Shown here: piece after piece, positions 1-10,185 of the stretch | Layout: every line of letters begins with the position of its first letter | Position numbering within the stretch: the stretch's first letter is position 1 | Notes under the pieces: model-generated | Told to the model about the DNA's origin: nothing | What the model saw: only the letters and a program-made list of their open reading frames with translations | Database searches by the model: none | Translations under genes and position numbers: made by a program | NCBI GenBank assembly: GCA_963792655.1 | Contig: CAWBWU010000011.1 | Span: 62,001 to 126,000 of the forward strand | Length of the DNA: 64,000 nt | DNA from: DOZZ01 sp963792655 | Lineage (GTDB): Bacteria > Acidobacteriota > Terriglobia > Bryobacterales > Bryobacteraceae | Direction: 5' to 3'

Positions 1-2416
1 CTGAAACGGACCCACCCGCCGGCGTTACCGCCAGCGACACCAGGACCGGGGCACTCACCGTCAGCGTCGTGAAGGCGTTGATCCCGCCGAGTACCGCCGT
101 GATCGTGCTGTTGCCTGCGGCTAGTCCCCGCACCAGGCCGCTGGCTGCAATCCCCGCCACTGCGGTATTCGAAGAACTCCAGTTCGCCAATGCCGTCAGA
201 TCCGCCGTGCTGCCATCGCTGTAGCTACCCGTAGCCGAGTACTGCACGCTTGCGCCCTTCGCCACCGACCCACCCGCTGGAGCTATCGTGAGCGACACCA
301 GGACTGGGGCGCTCACCGTTAGCGTCGTAAAAGTGCTGATGCCGCTCAGCGCCGCCGTGATCGTCGCCGTTCCCGCCATCGATCCCCGTGCCAAGCCTGC
401 CGCGTTGATATTTACCGCCGTATTCGATGCTGACCACACCACCGCGCTCGTAATGTCCGCCGTCGATCCATCCGTGTACGCTCCCGTCGCTGTGTACTGC
501 TGCGTGGTACCCGCCCCCATCAACCCAATCGCTGGCGTTATCCCGATCGTCATTAACTGCGGCGTGGCCGAAACAGTAACTGAGGCCGACCCCGTCACCC
601 CGCCTAGTGTTGAAATAGCCGTGGTAACGCCGGCTCTGAGCGGTTCTGCCAACCCGTTCGGGCCCAAGCCGTTCAATAGGGCGATGACAACGGGATCTGC
701 GGCGGACCAAGTGGCCAGGGATGTGACATCGGCGCTGCTTCCATCGGAGTAGAAGGCTGTCGACGTAAACTGCAGAGGAGAAGCTACGTAGGTGGACCCG
801 GACGATGGCGATACCACCATTGACTGCAAAGTCGCACCGGAAACAATCAAACTATTGTTTGCAGCAAAACCGCCGAGAGACGCGGTAACCGTGACCAGCC
901 CCGGGGCGATCCCGGTCAGTCGCCCGGCCGGTGCAGAATTGAGTATTGTAGCGATGGTACCGTCGCCAGCACCCCAATGAACTACCGATGAAACGTCAAA
1001 GCTGCTCGCATCGGAATATGCCGCAATCGCGGTGAACTGTTGTAAAGATAAAGGAGCGACTGCGGGAGCGGAGGCAGGTAAGATGCTGAGGGAAGACAGC
1101 GCTGAACCATTTACGGTAAGAGAAGCTGATGCCTGATTACCCCCGATTGCGGCGGTGATGGTGGTTGTGCTGCCCGCTGTGGTTCCAACAAAGCTGGCGG
1201 TCCCTTTTGTTGCTGTCGAATTGCTGATTTGTGCGACAGATGAATTGGACGATGACCAGGTAACCGCCTGAGTCAGGTTTGATGTGCTGCCGTCCGAATA
1301 GGTTCCGGTAGCCGTGAACGCTTGCGGCACGTAGGTGTGGGCCTGGACGGTCGCTGGATAGACGGACAGAGAGATCAAAACTGGCGCGGCCACGAAGATC
1401 GCAGTCTTACCGCTGGTAGTTCCGATGGAGGCTGTAACGCTTGCCGTCCCAGCCCCGACGGTGCTCAGTAGCCCCAAATTGTTAATTGTCGCTACTGCTG
1501 ACGGTAAACAACTCCAGGTAGCAAATCGGGTCGCATCTAGCGTGCTGCCGTTACTATAAGTCGCGATCGACACGAGCTGCTGTACTTGGCCGGCACCAAG
1601 GCGAAGTACGTTCGACCGAACATTGACGCTTGTCAACGTTGCGCCATTAACTGTTATCACCAGAGACCGGGAGACCGAAGACAATGTTGCGGTGATAGTC
1701 GAGGTTCCGATAGCAAGGCCAGAGACCAGGCCACCCCAAACAGTCGCCTGGGTGGGAGTTCCCGACGACCAAACGGCTGAGGAGGTCACGTCGCGAGTGC
1801 TACCGTCTGAATACTGCCCCATCGCAGTAACCTGAACGCTCGTGTTCTTCGGCATGCTTACCGTTGGGCTGGTAAGCGTTATGGCCGTCAACGATGGGTT
1901 CGAGATGATCAGGCTTGTCTTACCCACAACGCTACCGATCACAGCTGAGATCGTCAAGTTTTTCACGGCCAACCCGGTTACCGACCCTGTCGGACTGACA
2001 GGGGCGAAAGTAGGGGCCGAGGACACCCAGTTCGCAACACCCGTCACATCCGCCGTAGTTCCGTCTGTATAAAGGCCTGCTGCGGTGAACTGCTGCGAAG
2101 TTCCAGCGGGCATCGTTTTACCAGAGGGTGACACTGTGATTGTCTTAAGTGCGGGGGGCGTGACGGTCATTAAGGCTGAAGCTGTCACACCACCTGAGCT
2201 AGCGGTTATATTCGCACTCCCGGTTCCAGCAGCAGTCGCGATTCCGACCGTATTGATGACCGCGACGTTTGTCGCGTCGGACGACCATACGACAGAGGCT
2301 GTAATGTTTTGGCTGGCTCCGTTGCTGTAATGCCCAGTGGCCGTGAAACCGGTTGACAAGCCCTGAGCGATTGTCGTTGAACCCGGGACAAGCGTAATGG
2401 AGGTAAGAACGGGCAT
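1..2416 (-). repeat. Tandem Big_2-coding repeats, about 270 bp period
   Basis: Nine complete and one partial diverged units within the gene above. Each encodes a strand pattern of the type 'L-x-S-(I/L)-x-(V/L)-x-P' ... 'Y-S-D-G-S-T-x-D-(V/L)-T' ... 'VxWSSS' ... 'G-x-A-x-G-x-(S/A)-T-I-T-A'. The units nearest the left edge (about bases 1-560) are the most alike, suggesting recent duplication there. Confidence 0.75.
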
Positions 2417-3096
2417 AACGCCGGTACCCGATACTGCTTCTGTCTGCGGACTGTTAGTGGCTGAGTCGCTGATGACTAGCGACCCGGTGCGAATTCCGCC
2501 TGCCGTTGGCACAAACTTCACGGTTACTGTGCATGTGGCGAGCGAAGCAGGAGGACGCCGCAGTTGTTCGTTTGGCTGTAATCTCCATTTGCCACGAAGC
2601 CGAAAATGGTGACATTTCCAAGATCGTAATTAGTGATTGACAACGTTTTCGAAACGTTGCTTCCAACGAAAACGGACCCGAACACGAGAGGATTTAGGCT
2701 AAGGGAGATACCTGCAAGTCCGGTGCCGGTCAGAGTCGCCGTCTGAATGGTCGGGCCGACGCTGTCGCTAACTGTCAATGTCCCAGTGCGAACGCCGGCG
2801 AGAGTCGGTCCAAAAACCACGTTGACCGTGCAGGTCGCTCCCGGAACGACTGGGGTGGCGCAGTTATTACTTTGGGTGTAATCGCCATTTATCGAGATGG
2901 CGACGCTCAACGGACTGGTCCCTGCGTTCTTTACGACCACTGATCGCGGGGGAGTCTGGGCGCCAACTGCTTGATTACCGAAACTTATCCCGCTTGGAGT
3001 AAGCGCAATAGTGCTGGCAGCCCCGGCCGTTCGGGCGCATGTTAGCAGCACAAAGAGCAAGATATTTACAACGGAGTACGGCTTGCGTTTGAACAA
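1..3096 (-). CDS. Secreted Ig-like repeat protein, 5' part (open at left edge)
   Basis: Starts at a TTG (3096-3094) followed by a hydrophobic signal-like segment (VVNILLFVLLTCARTAGA). Two ASH/HYDIN-like 'choice-of-anchor D' modules come first (motifs SFGNQAVG, NGDYTQSNNC), then at least nine tandem group-2 bacterial Ig-like (Big_2) domains of about 85-90 residues, each with Y-S/T-D-G-S-T-x-D-(V/L)-T and VxWSS motifs. My translation is open from about 2550 to base 1, so the C-terminus is missing. One base is lost near 2551-2560: the first frame stops at 2524, while the next frame restores the expected NNCG...TCTVTVKF motif. Known role of such proteins is cell-surface or secreted adhesion or scaffold; the true function is unknown. 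No Shine-Dalgarno is evident before the TTG, so the start is uncertain. Confidence 0.8.
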
Positions 3097-3596
3097 AGTT
3101 AATGGAAGTTAACACAGCACTCAGATGGATGCGAGCCTTTTTACGACTAATCCTGATTTATTTTAGGTTATTTTCCGGGAAAGATACCCAAATTGGTAAA
3201 CTCAGCCGTCTTTAGGGGGTAATTGATGATTCACCCGTGCAGTGACAAGGCTTTACTTTGTCGTGTTTAGCTTCGGAAGTTTTAGAACGTGATGAGCAAA
3301 CAGGTAGGCCAATCGTTTCATAATGTTTGACATCGCACCGGCGTGTGGTCCAATCCTGGAGGTACCAGTTGGCTTGTCCGCTGCGCAGACGAGCCACACT
3401 TGTATTACAAGACTTGGGCGGATTCGAATTTGACCAGATTCTAAGAACCGGCAGGATGCCGAGCGTTTGAGGCTGCCGGTTCGAGTCACTCGTAAGACCA
3501 GAGAACGTATCCAGAGAGTGGAACATTCCACCGGTTGAATTCAGAGAATCGGTAACGATTCAACGAAAAGTTGTATCTTAATATTAAAGCCCTCCT
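3097..3596. other. Intergenic region with one hairpin, no gene seen
   Basis: Divergent spacer between the Ig-like gene (minus) and the DUF1592 gene (plus). It holds a perfect 10-bp inverted repeat (3445-3454 with 3473-3482, 18-nt loop) and a small palindrome GAATCG-GTAA-CGATTC (3546-3561) about 35 bp before the DUF1592 start that could be an operator. The short frames here have no recognisable motif and atypical composition; I see no convincing gene or tRNA. Confidence 0.5.
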
Positions 3597-6500
3597 ATGC
3601 GCTCCCGAACTGTCTGCGGACTCCTTGTTGCAGCCGCTATCCCTTCGCTCGGTGCGGTTCGGCCCCTCGGTCAGCAATTCGATGAGACCGTCCGGCCTTA
3701 CGTCACGAAGTATTGCGTCGGCTGCCATAGCGGCAAGTCGCCCGCGGCGCAGTTCGACATGAAGTCGTATACGACCATGGACGCCGTGACGCGAGAATTC
3801 CCGCGCTGGGCGCTGGTGACAGAGCGGCTGACGGCGAAGGAAATGCCGCCCAAGCCGATGCCCGCGCCGCCGTCAGACGCGACGCAGCAGATCATGGACT
3901 GGATCCATGCAGTGCGTGCGGAGCAGATCAAGAAGTCTGCGGGCGATCCCGGCGTGGTGCTCGCGCGGCGGCTGAGCAACGCCGAATACAACTACACCGT
4001 TCGCGACCTGACCGGGCAGGATATGCAGGTCGCCGCGAGTTTCCGGTCGACCCGGCGAACCCGGCAGGCTTCGACAATTCCGGCGAATCGCTGACCATGT
4101 CGCCCGCGCTGCTGAACAAGTACCTGCAGGCCGCGCGCGAAGTGGCGAATCACATGGTGCTCATGCCGGATTGGATCGATTTCTCGCCGTACCCGATGCT
4201 GGTCGAAACGGATCGCGAAAAGTACGCCATTCAGCGCATCATCAAGTTCTACTTCAGTCAGCCGACGGAATACGCGGATTACTTCCAGGCCGCCTGGACG
4301 TTACAAGCACCGCGCGGCGCTTGGACAGCCGAGCGCGACTCTGGCTTCCATAGCCGCGAGCGGCAAAGATCAGCCCCAGATATCTGCCGCTGGTCTGGCA
4401 GATTCTGAACGAGCCGGACGCGGTCGGTCCCGTCGCAAAGCTGCAGAAAATGTTTAACGCGCTGCCGGCTCCGGGTGCGGACGCCGGACGCACTGCACGT
4501 GCAGTGCGTCGCCATGCGCGACTTCGTCAAAAGATTCGCGCGCATACGGCGATGCAGTTTTCAGCGCCCATGGTCCGAGGCTTGCCCGCCCAATCCCAGC
4601 CGCTGCTGAACTGGAAGCTGCGCGAGTTTGCGGCGCACCGTCGTGAGAGCGATCCCAACGATCTGCGCAACGACAATGACCCGCCACCGGTCGTGCCTGT
4701 GATTCCCAAGTATCCGGGGCTGCACCGGGAAGCCGCGCCGCGCTGGGCAGCGCTTTCCGCTAAGGCCCGCGCCGACGATGCCGACCTGATCGTGCCCGCA
4801 TGCCCAACGTGCTCGTTATGAAGCGGCGTTCGCGCGATTCGCGTCAGTCTTCCCCGACATTTTCTATGTAACCGAGCGCGGCCGCTATTTTCCTGACGAT
4901 TCAGAAGACAAAGGCCGCTTGCTGAGCGCCGGTTATCACAGCGTGGTGGGCTTCTTCCGCGACGATACACCTCTCATGCAGTTGATTCTGGACGACAAGT
5001 CGAAGAAGGAAATCGACCGGCTTTGGAACGAGTTCGACTTCATCGCCAATTTCACGGCGCGGACATGGACGCAGTACTTCTTCAACCAGAGCGGCGAAGT
5101 GCGCGGCACAGGTGCGGAGTCTGCGAGCCCCCGTCCTGTTGGCCATGCCATTACCGATGAGCCGGTAATTCTCGCGATGCGCGACGAGTATCTGGCCAAG
5201 GCGCTCGCGGAACCATCGAACGATGCCGTAGCGCCGCTGGCCATTCGCGATCACTTCGATCGCATCAACGCCACGCTGCGTGGGCTGGAGAAGGAACATG
5301 CCGCGGCCCAGCCCAAGCATCTGGAGTCGCTGCTCAGTTTCGCCGCGCACGCCTACCGCCGGCCGTTGACCAGTGCCGAGCGCGCTGATCTGTTGGCGTA
5401 TTACCAGACGCTGCGGGCCAAGAACGAACTCTCGCACGAAGACGCACTGCGCGAAGTCGATCGCGAGCATTCTGGTTTCGCCGGACTTCCTGTATCGCAT
5501 CGACTTGCTCGATGCGAGCCCGACAACGAGACAGAACAGCCACAGGCTGACGCATCCCGTGTCGGCGACCAGTCCCGACATCGCGGCTCTCCGATTATTC
5601 GCTCGCCAGCCGTCTGAGTTATTTCCTGTGGTCGAGCATGCCGGACGATGAACTGTTACGTCACGCGGCGCTCGGCGATCTGCACCGGCCGGACGTTCTG
5701 CTCGCGCAAGCCCACCGTATGTTGAAAGACAAGCGCGTGCGCGGCTTGGCAACGGACTTCACCGGCAACTGGCTTGAGTCGCGCCACTTTGAATCGAATA
5801 ACGCGGTCGATCGCGAACGCTTTCCTTCCTTCAACAACGATCTGCGCGAGGCAATGTTTCAGGAGCCCATGCGCCTGGTGGAAGACATCGTTCATAACGA
5901 TCGCTCCATTCTCGACCTGCTGTATGGCAATTACACGTTCGTGAACCCCGCGCTGGCCAAGCACTACGGAATGCCCGCAGTGAAAGGCGATGCGAACACC
6001 TGGGTGCGGGTTGATGACGCGGGTCGGTACGGACGCGGCGGCCTGCTTCCGATGGCCGTGTTTCTCACGCAGAACTCGCCTGGGTTGCGCACGAGCCCGG
6101 TGAAGCGCGGCCATTGGGTCGTGTCGCGAGTACTCGGCGAAGTGATTCCCGCGCCCCCGCCCAACGTGCCCGAGCTACCGCAGCGATGAGTCGAAGATGG
6201 ACTTGCCCGTGCGCGAGATGCTGGCGAAACACCGCCAGGATCCGATGTGCGCCGCGTGCCATGCACGCTTCGATTCTTTCGGCCTGGCCTTCGAAGGGTA
6301 CGGCCCCGTCGGCGGTGCGCGAACCAAAGATCTCGCGGGGAGACCGGTAGACACTGCTGTGAATTATCCTGGCGGCATTCAAGGCAACGGCTTTGAAGGA
6401 CTACTCACTTATATCCGCGAACATCGCCAGCAAGGCTTCGTGACGAACTTCACGCGCAAACTGCTTGCTTATTCGATGAGCCGCTCGCTGCAGCTCTCGG

Positions 6501-6677
6501 ATGAATCGCTGGTCGATCGTATGCAGGACGCGGCTCGCTGCGCAGGGTTATCGCTTCGACGCGCTGGTCGACACCATCATCACCAGCCCGCAGTTCCTGA
6601 ATAAACGCACTCCCACCAGTGGCCCGGAGCAAGAGTTGCATTCGAGCCTGCAATTGCCATCCAAGAAGGGTGAATAA
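3597..6677 (+). CDS. DUF1592-family heme-binding protein (frameshifted)
   Basis: About 1,026 residues when the frames are joined. A signal-like N-terminus (MRSRTVCGLLVAAAI) is followed by a c-type heme motif CVGCH, a DUF1587 segment (RRLSNAEYNYTVRDLTG), DUF1595 (YRRPLTSAERADLLAYY), DUF1592 (VSPDFLYRID, LSYFLWSSMPDDELL), DUF1588 with a second heme motif CAACH, and DUF1585 (FTRKLLAYSMSR) at the end. This domain order is typical of planctomycete and acidobacterial periplasmic proteins of unknown function. At least eight single-base indels (for example near 4035, 4287, 4367, 4490, 4800, 5460, 5590, 6185, 6540) break the frame. The stop TAA overlaps the ATG of the next gene (TAATG), implying coupled translation. 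Confidence 0.88.
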
Positions 6678-8018
6678 TGTCTAAGACGATGAAGAACGCC
6701 CAATCCCGCATTTCCCGCCGCACGGTGCTGCGCGGCGTTGGCTGCACCATGGCGCTGCCATGGCTCGAGAGTCGCTGAACGCGCTCGCCGATACGCCTTC
6801 CGCATCGGCGTTCCCGAAGCGCTTCGGCGTCGTGTTCCTCGGCAACGGCATCAACGAAGATCACTGGAGCGCGGAGGGTCAGGGCGCGGAGATGAAGCTC
6901 GGCAAGACGCTCGAGCCGCTCGAACCGCTGAAGTCCAAGATCAACGTGATCGACGGTCTCTTCGTCAAAGCGCTGACAGGCCAGGGCATCCACCCGGGCC
7001 AGACGGGCAGCCTCTTGTCCGGCGCGCATATCTCGAAGGGCGCGGTAATTCACTCGGGCATCAGCGTCGATCAGATGATTGCCAATCGAGATCGGCGAAG
7101 ACACGCCGCAATCGAGTATTGTTCTGGCTTGCGAACAGCCGATGACGGGCTACCACGAGATCGAACTTCTCGATGGCGTACAGCTCGCACATCTCGTGGC
7201 AGAGTCCGGACTCTCCGGTGCCGGTCGAAGTTTATCCGTCTCTCGCCTGGGACAACCTGTTCGACAACCGCGGCAGCCTGCTGAACATCAGCATTCTCGA
7301 TCGCGTGAAAGACCGCGCTCAGGACTTGAACACGGCGTATCAGCTCGACGGACAAAACGAAGCTGGACGAGTATCTCACGAGCGTGCGCGAAGTGGAGAA
7401 GCGCGTCGAAGGCATGCGCAAAGAGCAAGGACGACGGCAGACGACGCGGCGAAGGCGAAGAACACGGTCGCTGCGACGATGGAGCGGCCCGCCAATGGCT
7501 TGCCCGAAGATCTGCGGGACCACGCGCAAACTGATGTGCGACATCATCGCGATCGCGTTCCAGACGAATAAGACCCGCGTCGCGTCGTTGATCATCTCGC
7601 GCGACTTGTCGGCGATGTACTATCCCTTCCTGGACGTGAAGGAAGGGCACCACGCGGCGTCGCACAACAACAACTCGGATGGCTACGAGCGCATCGCCCG
7701 CTTCCACGTCAGCCAGTATGCGTATCTTGCGTCGCAAGCTGGACAGCATGAAGGAAGGGGACGGCACGGTGCTCGACAACACGCTGCCTGATGTTCCTCT
7801 CGAACCTCTGGATCGGCCGCAAGCATGATAACTTCCGTCTGCCGCTGATCCTGGCCGGGGGTCTGGGCGGTACGCTGGAGACCGGACGCTCGATCAACTA
7901 CCTGCACGATGGCGACGACAATCGCAAGATGTGCAGCTTGTATTTGTCGTTGATGGACCGCTTCGGGGTCAAGGTAGATCAGTTCGGCGACGCAGATACA
8001 CGCCTGGCGAAGTTGTAA
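6677..8018 (+). CDS. DUF1552 family protein (frameshifted)
   Basis: Partner of the preceding gene; the two families are nearly always adjacent in acidobacteria and planctomycetes. The N-terminus has a twin-arginine-like export signal (RISRRTVLRGVGCTMALPWLES) and the body carries the family hallmark FPKRFGVVFLGNGIN. Joined length is about 446 residues, as usual for DUF1552. Indels near 6776, 7085, 7200, 7360, 7450, 7500 and 7740 split it into several frames; the last (7791-8018) ends in a clean TAA. Function is unknown; export and the neighbour's heme motifs suggest a periplasmic role. It is followed directly by a hairpin terminator. Confidence 0.88.
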
Positions 8019-8024
8019 TCGGGA

Positions 8025-8056
8025 GCCGCTCACTTGCGTGAGCGGCACGTCGTTTT
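8025..8056 (+). terminator. Terminator after DUF1552 gene
   Basis: Perfect 9-bp stem GCCGCTCAC / GTGAGCGGC with a TTGC tetraloop (8025-8046), followed by a short T run (TTTT at 8053-8056). It begins 6 bp after the stop of the DUF1552 gene. The T run is weak and slightly displaced, so efficiency is uncertain. Confidence 0.7.
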
Positions 8057-8103
8057 CCCGCACCGGGCACATCGATGCGGGCTGGCGGTGAATTCGCGAT
8101 GCT

Positions 8104-8826
8104 TTACTTCGCAACATCCACTGCCCATTGCTGCCCCTCGCGTAAGATGACGACTTTGCCCGGTAGCGACTCCCGGCGCAATTGTTCGGCAAAACGCTCC
8201 GGGGTTTCTGCGGTCCGCAACAGCGGATTGCGTGGTTTGATCCCTAAATGTATCGGGATAATCACGTCAGGCTTCAGCGTTCGCGTTGCTGCCAATGCGC
8301 CCTTCGCGCCCATTGTCGGCGGTAATCGGAAAGTGGCAACCGGCATCAGTACAACCCGCGGCTTGTAATCGCTCGCGACTCGCTCCATGAACTTGCCGTA
8401 GTAAGTGTCGCCCGCGAAGTAAATCGGTGGACCTGCCGATTCGATGATGAACCCACGCGTTACGGTACTGTGATGTGCCGGGACCGCTGTCACCTTCACA
8501 CGCCCGAACGTGATCGGCTGCCACAGCTCAGCCCCAACCACGTTCTGTGCGCCTTTTCGCTTGGTCACCCACGCTGCTTTTGCCGGAGCCACCACGGGAG
8601 TGGATGTAGGCAGCAGCTTCAGATAGTCGCCATCCGCGTGATCGAAATGATTGTGAGAGATCAGAACCAGATCAACATCACGCAGCGATTCGCGGCTGCT
8701 CGCCGGCGGGTTTACGCGAGCATAGACCAGATTCCCGCCGCCGAAATACGGGTCAGTAAGAATGCGCATACCGCCGAGTTCCAGCAGCACGCTGCTGTGG
8801 CCGATCATCGAGATGGTGGAAGACAT
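8104..8826 (-). CDS. Metallo-beta-lactamase-fold hydrolase (UPF0173-like)
   Basis: 240 residues with the metal-binding motif HNHFDHAD near residue 57, a second His pair (PAHHSTV), a metal-bridging Asp in YFAGDTYYG and a C-terminal His in IPIHLGI. This is the compact fold of UPF0173/UlaG/NAPE-PLD-like metal-dependent hydrolases, lacking any Zn-lactamase-specific insert. The substrate cannot be read from sequence. It is the last gene of the minus-strand operon beginning at 12937, 7 bp after the membrane gene upstream, so it may process or hydrolyse the operon's product; that is inference. Intact frame. Confidence 0.88.
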   Translation of the reverse strand: MSSTISMIGHSSVLLELGGMRILTDPYFGGGNLVYARVNPPASSRESLRDVDLVLISHNHFDHADGDYLKLLPTSTPVVAPAKAAWVTKRKGAQNVVGAELWQPITFGRVKVTAVPAHHSTVTRGFIIESAGPPIYFAGDTYYGKFMERVASDYKPRVVLMPVATFRLPPTMGAKGALAATRTLKPDVIIPIHLGIKPRNPLLRTAETPERFAEQLRRESLPGKVVILREGQQWAVDVAK

Positions 8827-8833
8827 GCGGTAC

Positions 8834-9580
8834 TTAGACGATCAAAGCCCAGGTCACTCTGATGGTGACGATGAAAAGCCACAGGCCAAACACCAGGCGC
8901 GCAGAGGTACCGAACCTCGTCCTGCTAACCACTGCGCAGCCGAGCGCGATCAGCGCAAGGTACCAGATGGTCAGTATGTCCATCGTTTCGAGAAAGGTCC
9001 GAAGCGCGGCCGGAACACCGGGGCCGAGATAGTAACCGATGTTGGAACCGAACGGATTCTGAATATTGAACGCACCGGCATTCGGCATCAAATGAAGTAC
9101 GATCGTGCCAAGAAAGGCGCGAACGTCTTGTATCAGATCGGCGTAGAGTAAGACGGCAAAGACGGAACCGAACTTAGCCCGGCCCCCACCGACTAAGTTG
9201 AGGCCGAAATAGAGGCAAAGGCCATACAGAGCGTTGTAAAGCAGAATCAGAACAGGCGTGGAAGCCGCGCTGACTTTGAACGTGGTCTCCGTCGTGCTGA
9301 TTGCGCTCTCGCGCTGGTCGGCGGGCGCATTCGGCTCAAGGAGAGCTGCCGTTCCGGGATCTCCACGCATCGTGTTGATGGCCATCTCGCGAAAGCCGAC
9401 ACGATACGCCGCAGAGAGCGTCATGGACAGACTAAACACCACTGTCAGCACAAACGGGAGCCACCAACTGTTGTCGCGCGGTATATCAGCAAAGAGGCGG
9501 CGTGGCGCGACGAACAGATCGCCGACGCGCGCCCACTGCCTTGATTCAGCCTTCTCGATGGTCAGTACTGCGGTGCCCAT
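8834..9580 (-). CDS. YIP1-family integral membrane protein
   Basis: 248 residues with about five hydrophobic segments (WWLPFVLTVVFSLSMTL, TPVLILLYNALYGLCLYF, FAVLLYADLIQDV, ILTIWYLALIALGCAVV, LVFGLWLFIVTIRVTWAL) and the soluble N-terminal stretch with a W-x-R-x-x-x-L-F pattern typical of bacterial Yip1-domain proteins. Members of the family are often beside transport or processing genes but have no assigned activity. Intact frame; 12 bp after the 59-residue gene upstream and 7 bp before the hydrolase, so part of one operon. In this context it could be an export or self-protection component (inference). Confidence 0.8.
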   Translation of the reverse strand: MGTAVLTIEKAESRQWARVGDLFVAPRRLFADIPRDNSWWLPFVLTVVFSLSMTLSAAYRVGFREMAINTMRGDPGTAALLEPNAPADQRESAISTTETTFKVSAASTPVLILLYNALYGLCLYFGLNLVGGGRAKFGSVFAVLLYADLIQDVRAFLGTIVLHLMPNAGAFNIQNPFGSNIGYYLGPGVPAALRTFLETMDILTIWYLALIALGCAVVSRTRFGTSARLVFGLWLFIVTIRVTWALIV

Positions 9581-9592
9581 ACTTAGCTCTGA

Positions 9593-9772
9593 TTACGTGT
9601 TCGAACCTTTGGAAAACCGCTGGACGACGACCAAAACGATGACTCCCAGCAAGGTGAGCAGGCCCATGAACCGGAAGATACGGTCCCACGGAGCGCTGTT
9701 CACAACGTACTGAGCCATCAGAAAGAAAATGATTGCAATGTAGAGAAGATATTGGTTCTTGCCCGGGTTCAT
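9593..9772 (-). CDS. Small membrane protein, 59 aa
   Basis: Begins MNPGKNQYLLYIAIIFFLMA and has two hydrophobic segments (YLLYIAIIFFLMA and MGLLTLLGVIVLVVV) separated by a short polar loop, ending RFSKGSNT. Its ATG overlaps the stop of the upstream membrane gene (ATGA), so it is probably translationally coupled. No family recognised. The overlap, the coding-like hydrophobic pattern and the position inside an otherwise gapless operon support it as real. Confidence 0.75.
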   Translation of the reverse strand: MNPGKNQYLLYIAIIFFLMAQYVVNSAPWDRIFRFMGLLTLLGVIVLVVVQRFSKGSNT

Positions 9773-10185
9773 GATTCTGCTACTTCCTTTTGTAAGGTTT
9801 GACTAATAGGTAGTGCGACCAGCACGGAGACAGCAGCAACCAGCCAGCTGCTGATTACCGTCCCGGCCATGACGGAGCTCATAAAGCTAAACGCCGCCTC
9901 GGCGGATGCGAAGGGATTCCCAATCAGCGCCGGATTCCTTAAGATCAGCATCATTCCGACCGCTGTCACCATAGCTCCGGTAAGAAACCCGGCGAGTCCA
10001 GCCGCTTTGATCGCATCGTCTTTCCCCGTGAAGCCCGCCAAGACGCCGATCAGAACCGCCAGGAGAAAGGTAAGTGCCGCGCGGAGCGCCTGGGGCGAGT
10101 TGAAGTACAGTAGCAATAGTTGGCCGGCGATCCCGACCACACCGAACGCTACTCCGATTAAGATTACTCGCTTCACGTTATTCAT
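9769..10185 (-). CDS. Membrane protein with four predicted helices
   Basis: 138 residues from ATG at 10185; this start overlaps the stop of the M50-E1 gene (ATGA) and lies behind a purine-rich AAAGGCGGTGG, so it is preferred over an upstream in-frame start at 10221. Four hydrophobic stretches: VILIGVAFGVVGIAGQLLLLY, AALTFLLAVLIGVLAGF, AGLAGFLTGAMVTAVGMMLIL and VISSWLVAAVSVLVALPI. No family recognised. Being coupled to the processing enzyme suggests it is part of the same system, perhaps immunity or export (inference). Confidence 0.78.
   Translation of the reverse strand: MNNVKRVILIGVAFGVVGIAGQLLLLYFNSPQALRAALTFLLAVLIGVLAGFTGKDDAIKAAGLAGFLTGAMVTAVGMMLILRNPALIGNPFASAEAAFSFMSSVMAGTVISSWLVAAVSVLVALPISQTLQKEVAES

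Noticed and set aside
288..2612. Series of plus-strand frames of 60-154 residues rich in Val, Pro and Ala
   Set aside because: They are antisense shadows of the minus-strand Ig-repeat gene; the repeated DNA makes repeated open frames on the other strand. They have no domains or ribosome sites.
3473..3490. GGTTCGAGTC looking like a tRNA T-loop
   Set aside because: No matching 5-bp T-stem or acceptor/anticodon arms; it is one arm of a 10-bp inverted repeat instead.
3212..3531. Two overlapping minus-strand frames of 92-104 residues
   Set aside because: No recognisable motif, overlapping each other in different frames, and compositionally unlike neighbours; likely non-coding.
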